DNA of 64,000 bases, from assembly GCA_015064745.1 (NCBI GenBank), contig SVRR01000006.1:1-64000 (forward strand). Reading direction: 5' to 3'. Position numbers and translations under genes: made by a program. This document shows, in pieces, positions 63,135 to 64,000 of this stretch (position 1 is the stretch's first letter; the number at the start of each line of letters is the position of its first letter). Under the pieces are notes generated by a model that searched no databases, was not told the DNA's origin, and saw nothing but the letters and a program-made list of their open reading frames with translations. This DNA is from Oscillospiraceae bacterium. GTDB taxonomy: Bacteria > Bacillota > Clostridia > Oscillospirales > CAG-272.

Positions 63135-63863
63135 TTAAGAACGGAACGGCTCAATCATTTTTACCGAAAACTCCTTTGCAACCTCCCGTCCCGCCTCACT
63201 TGACGCACCGATGAGATCCACACCAAAAAGCTTTACGACAGCAATAGCGCTTTCGTCCAAGCGATCGAAGAAATACGCAAGCTCACGCATCGCTTTGATG
63301 CCGACGCGGCAAATTTCAAAGTCGTTCGCAATCTCTTCCTTGTCAAGAATCGGCTCCTTCGCGGGATCAAAACCTTCCCATACATCCCGTTCGCTTTCAC
63401 TTCCGTACTCGTAACCACGCTTTTCAAAATATTCTCTTGCCGACCTTGTTTTGCTGTGCACAAGCTTATCGCGCGCTCCGAAGATCACCTTCAAATGAGA
63501 ATAAAGCGCCGTGCTTTTATCGATTTCCGTGTGCAGCAAAAGCTTGGCGATCAACTGTAATTTTCCGAGCGTCGACAGACGCTCGAAATTATCGTAGAAG
63601 AAATCGTCACTTGTACAAGCGGCACCGTAATCGTTCACGAACGCTTCGATTGCCATTGCGGAAAACACTATTGAGATCATCACGCTTCTATAAAAACGTG
63701 AAGCCGCATGCTCGGGAAGCGCAAGCTCACGAAAATCCGCCGCACGAAACGCTTCTATACACCTCTTTGCCTCGCAATAATGTGCCATTGCGATCTCTCC
63801 GTAATCGGAAATATAAAAACCGATCCTTCCCTCCTCGGGGTATATCCTTCTTCTTTTTCCCAT
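63135..63863 (-). CDS. Uncharacterised protein with HEPN-like Rx4H motif
   Basis: 242 residues from ATG 63863 (AAAAGG upstream); an in-frame GTG at 63896 would lie in the terminator of the gene upstream. The protein is helical, cytoplasmic, with a hydrophobic helix SVMISIVFSAMAIEAFVNDY and, near residue 131, GARDKLVHSKT, which fits the R-x4-H pattern of HEPN ribonuclease-type domains (Arg131, His136). HEPN proteins include toxins and defence nucleases; no partner nucleotidyltransferase or antitoxin is adjacent within the window. Monocistronic. Confidence 0.6.
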   Translation of the reverse strand: MGKRRRIYPEEGRIGFYISDYGEIAMAHYCEAKRCIEAFRAADFRELALPEHAASRFYRSVMISIVFSAMAIEAFVNDYGAACTSDDFFYDNFERLSTLGKLQLIAKLLLHTEIDKSTALYSHLKVIFGARDKLVHSKTRSAREYFEKRGYEYGSESERDVWEGFDPAKEPILDKEEIANDFEICRVGIKAMRELAYFFDRLDESAIAVVKLFGVDLIGASSEAGREVAKEFSVKMIEPFRS

Positions 63864-63882
63864 ATCCTTTTCCCCTTTCCCG

Positions 63883-63916
63883 TAAAAGAACCCCACGCAA
63901 AACGCGTGGGGTTCTT
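63883..63916 (-). terminator. Terminator of the truncated right-edge gene
   Basis: AAGAACCCCACGC (63886-63898) pairs with GCGTGGGGTTCTT (63904-63916); on the minus strand it ends in TTTT and follows the stop codon at 63924. Confidence 0.9.
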
Positions 63917-63923
63917 AAGAGAA

Positions 63924-64000
63924 TTACTTGTAGAATTCGCCGAGCTTCACGAGACGCTCATACTTTGCCTTTGCATTGGCTTCTGCCTGCTCAAAGAGCT
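63924..64000 (-). CDS. C-terminal fragment of an unidentified protein
   Basis: Only the last 25 or so codons are in the window. They encode a helical, Lys/Glu-rich end reading AEANAKAKYERLVKLGEFYK before the stop at 63924. The fragment is too short to name the family. It is followed by a strong terminator. Confidence 0.6.
   Translation of the reverse strand, partial: LFEQAEANAKAKYERLVKLGEFYK

Noticed and set aside
1-64000. CRISPR arrays, transposases, integrases, tRNA and rRNA genes
   Set aside because: No regularly spaced repeats, no DDE or recombinase motifs and no tRNA- or rRNA-like sequence were seen on either strand while reading through.

Overview
The window reads as one contiguous chromosomal stretch of a low-to-mid GC Gram-positive anaerobe, most likely an uncultured gut or rumen member of class Clostridia (Oscillospirales/Christensenellales-like). 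The reasons are the S10-spc ribosomal operon order, zinc-type S14, AGGAGG-type ribosome binding sites, T-box and THF riboswitches, ferredoxin-dependent 2-oxoacid oxidoreductase, a YhaO/YhaN pair and direct sulfhydrylation for methionine. Genus cannot be fixed from the sequence alone. No tRNA, rRNA, CRISPR array or insertion sequence was seen.

Layout. (1) 1-11.2 kb, minus strand: the complete S10-spc ribosomal protein operon from rpsJ to secY, running into adk at the window edge, with a 5' leader of about 230 nt. (2) 11.4-21.3 kb: a polytopic membrane protein with polA, rpmB, a 5'-truncated EamA permease remnant, an AI-2E/YtvI-type permease, a cyclophilin and a yhaO-yhaN-like nuclease/ATPase pair. 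(3) 21.4-39.8 kb, minus strand: a single run of five large genes. In transcription order these are a secreted, membrane-anchored von Willebrand A protein, two tandem giant tubulin/FtsZ-like proteins (about 1,270 residues each), a 665-residue coiled-coil membrane protein, and a 1,820-residue membrane protein with a degenerate helicase-like region, a zinc knuckle and a C-terminal transglutaminase-like Cys-His-Asp domain. (4) 40.1-42.6 kb: metA and metY. (5) 42.7-52.4 kb: branched-chain metabolism, with two paralogous XRE-cupin-acyl-CoA synthetase fusions, each behind its own T-box leader, then a P-loop ATPase, a four-subunit VOR-type oxidoreductase and ilvE. (6) 52.4-64 kb: sugar kinase, amidohydrolase, F420-ligase-like protein, small lipoprotein, PqqD plus HPr-kinase-like pair, msmX-type ATPase, tex, rsuA, folT under a THF riboswitch, two uncharacterised genes and the 3' end of another gene.

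Two parts stand out. The 18-kb tubulin/vWA locus looks like a trans-envelope machine: an extracellular adhesion-type domain anchored in the membrane, cytoplasmic GTP-binding filament-type proteins, and membrane proteins that could couple them. The FtsZ-like families with vWA neighbours are known from comparative genomics, but I do not know of a description of this particular five-gene composition.

The T-box/acyl-CoA synthetase/VOR/IlvE cluster reads as an amino-acid-starvation-controlled route that makes valine and isoleucine from branched-chain fatty acids by reductive carboxylation. The two T-boxes appear to carry different specifiers (GUA, valine, and AUC, isoleucine). This assignment comes from folding the leaders by hand and is an inference.
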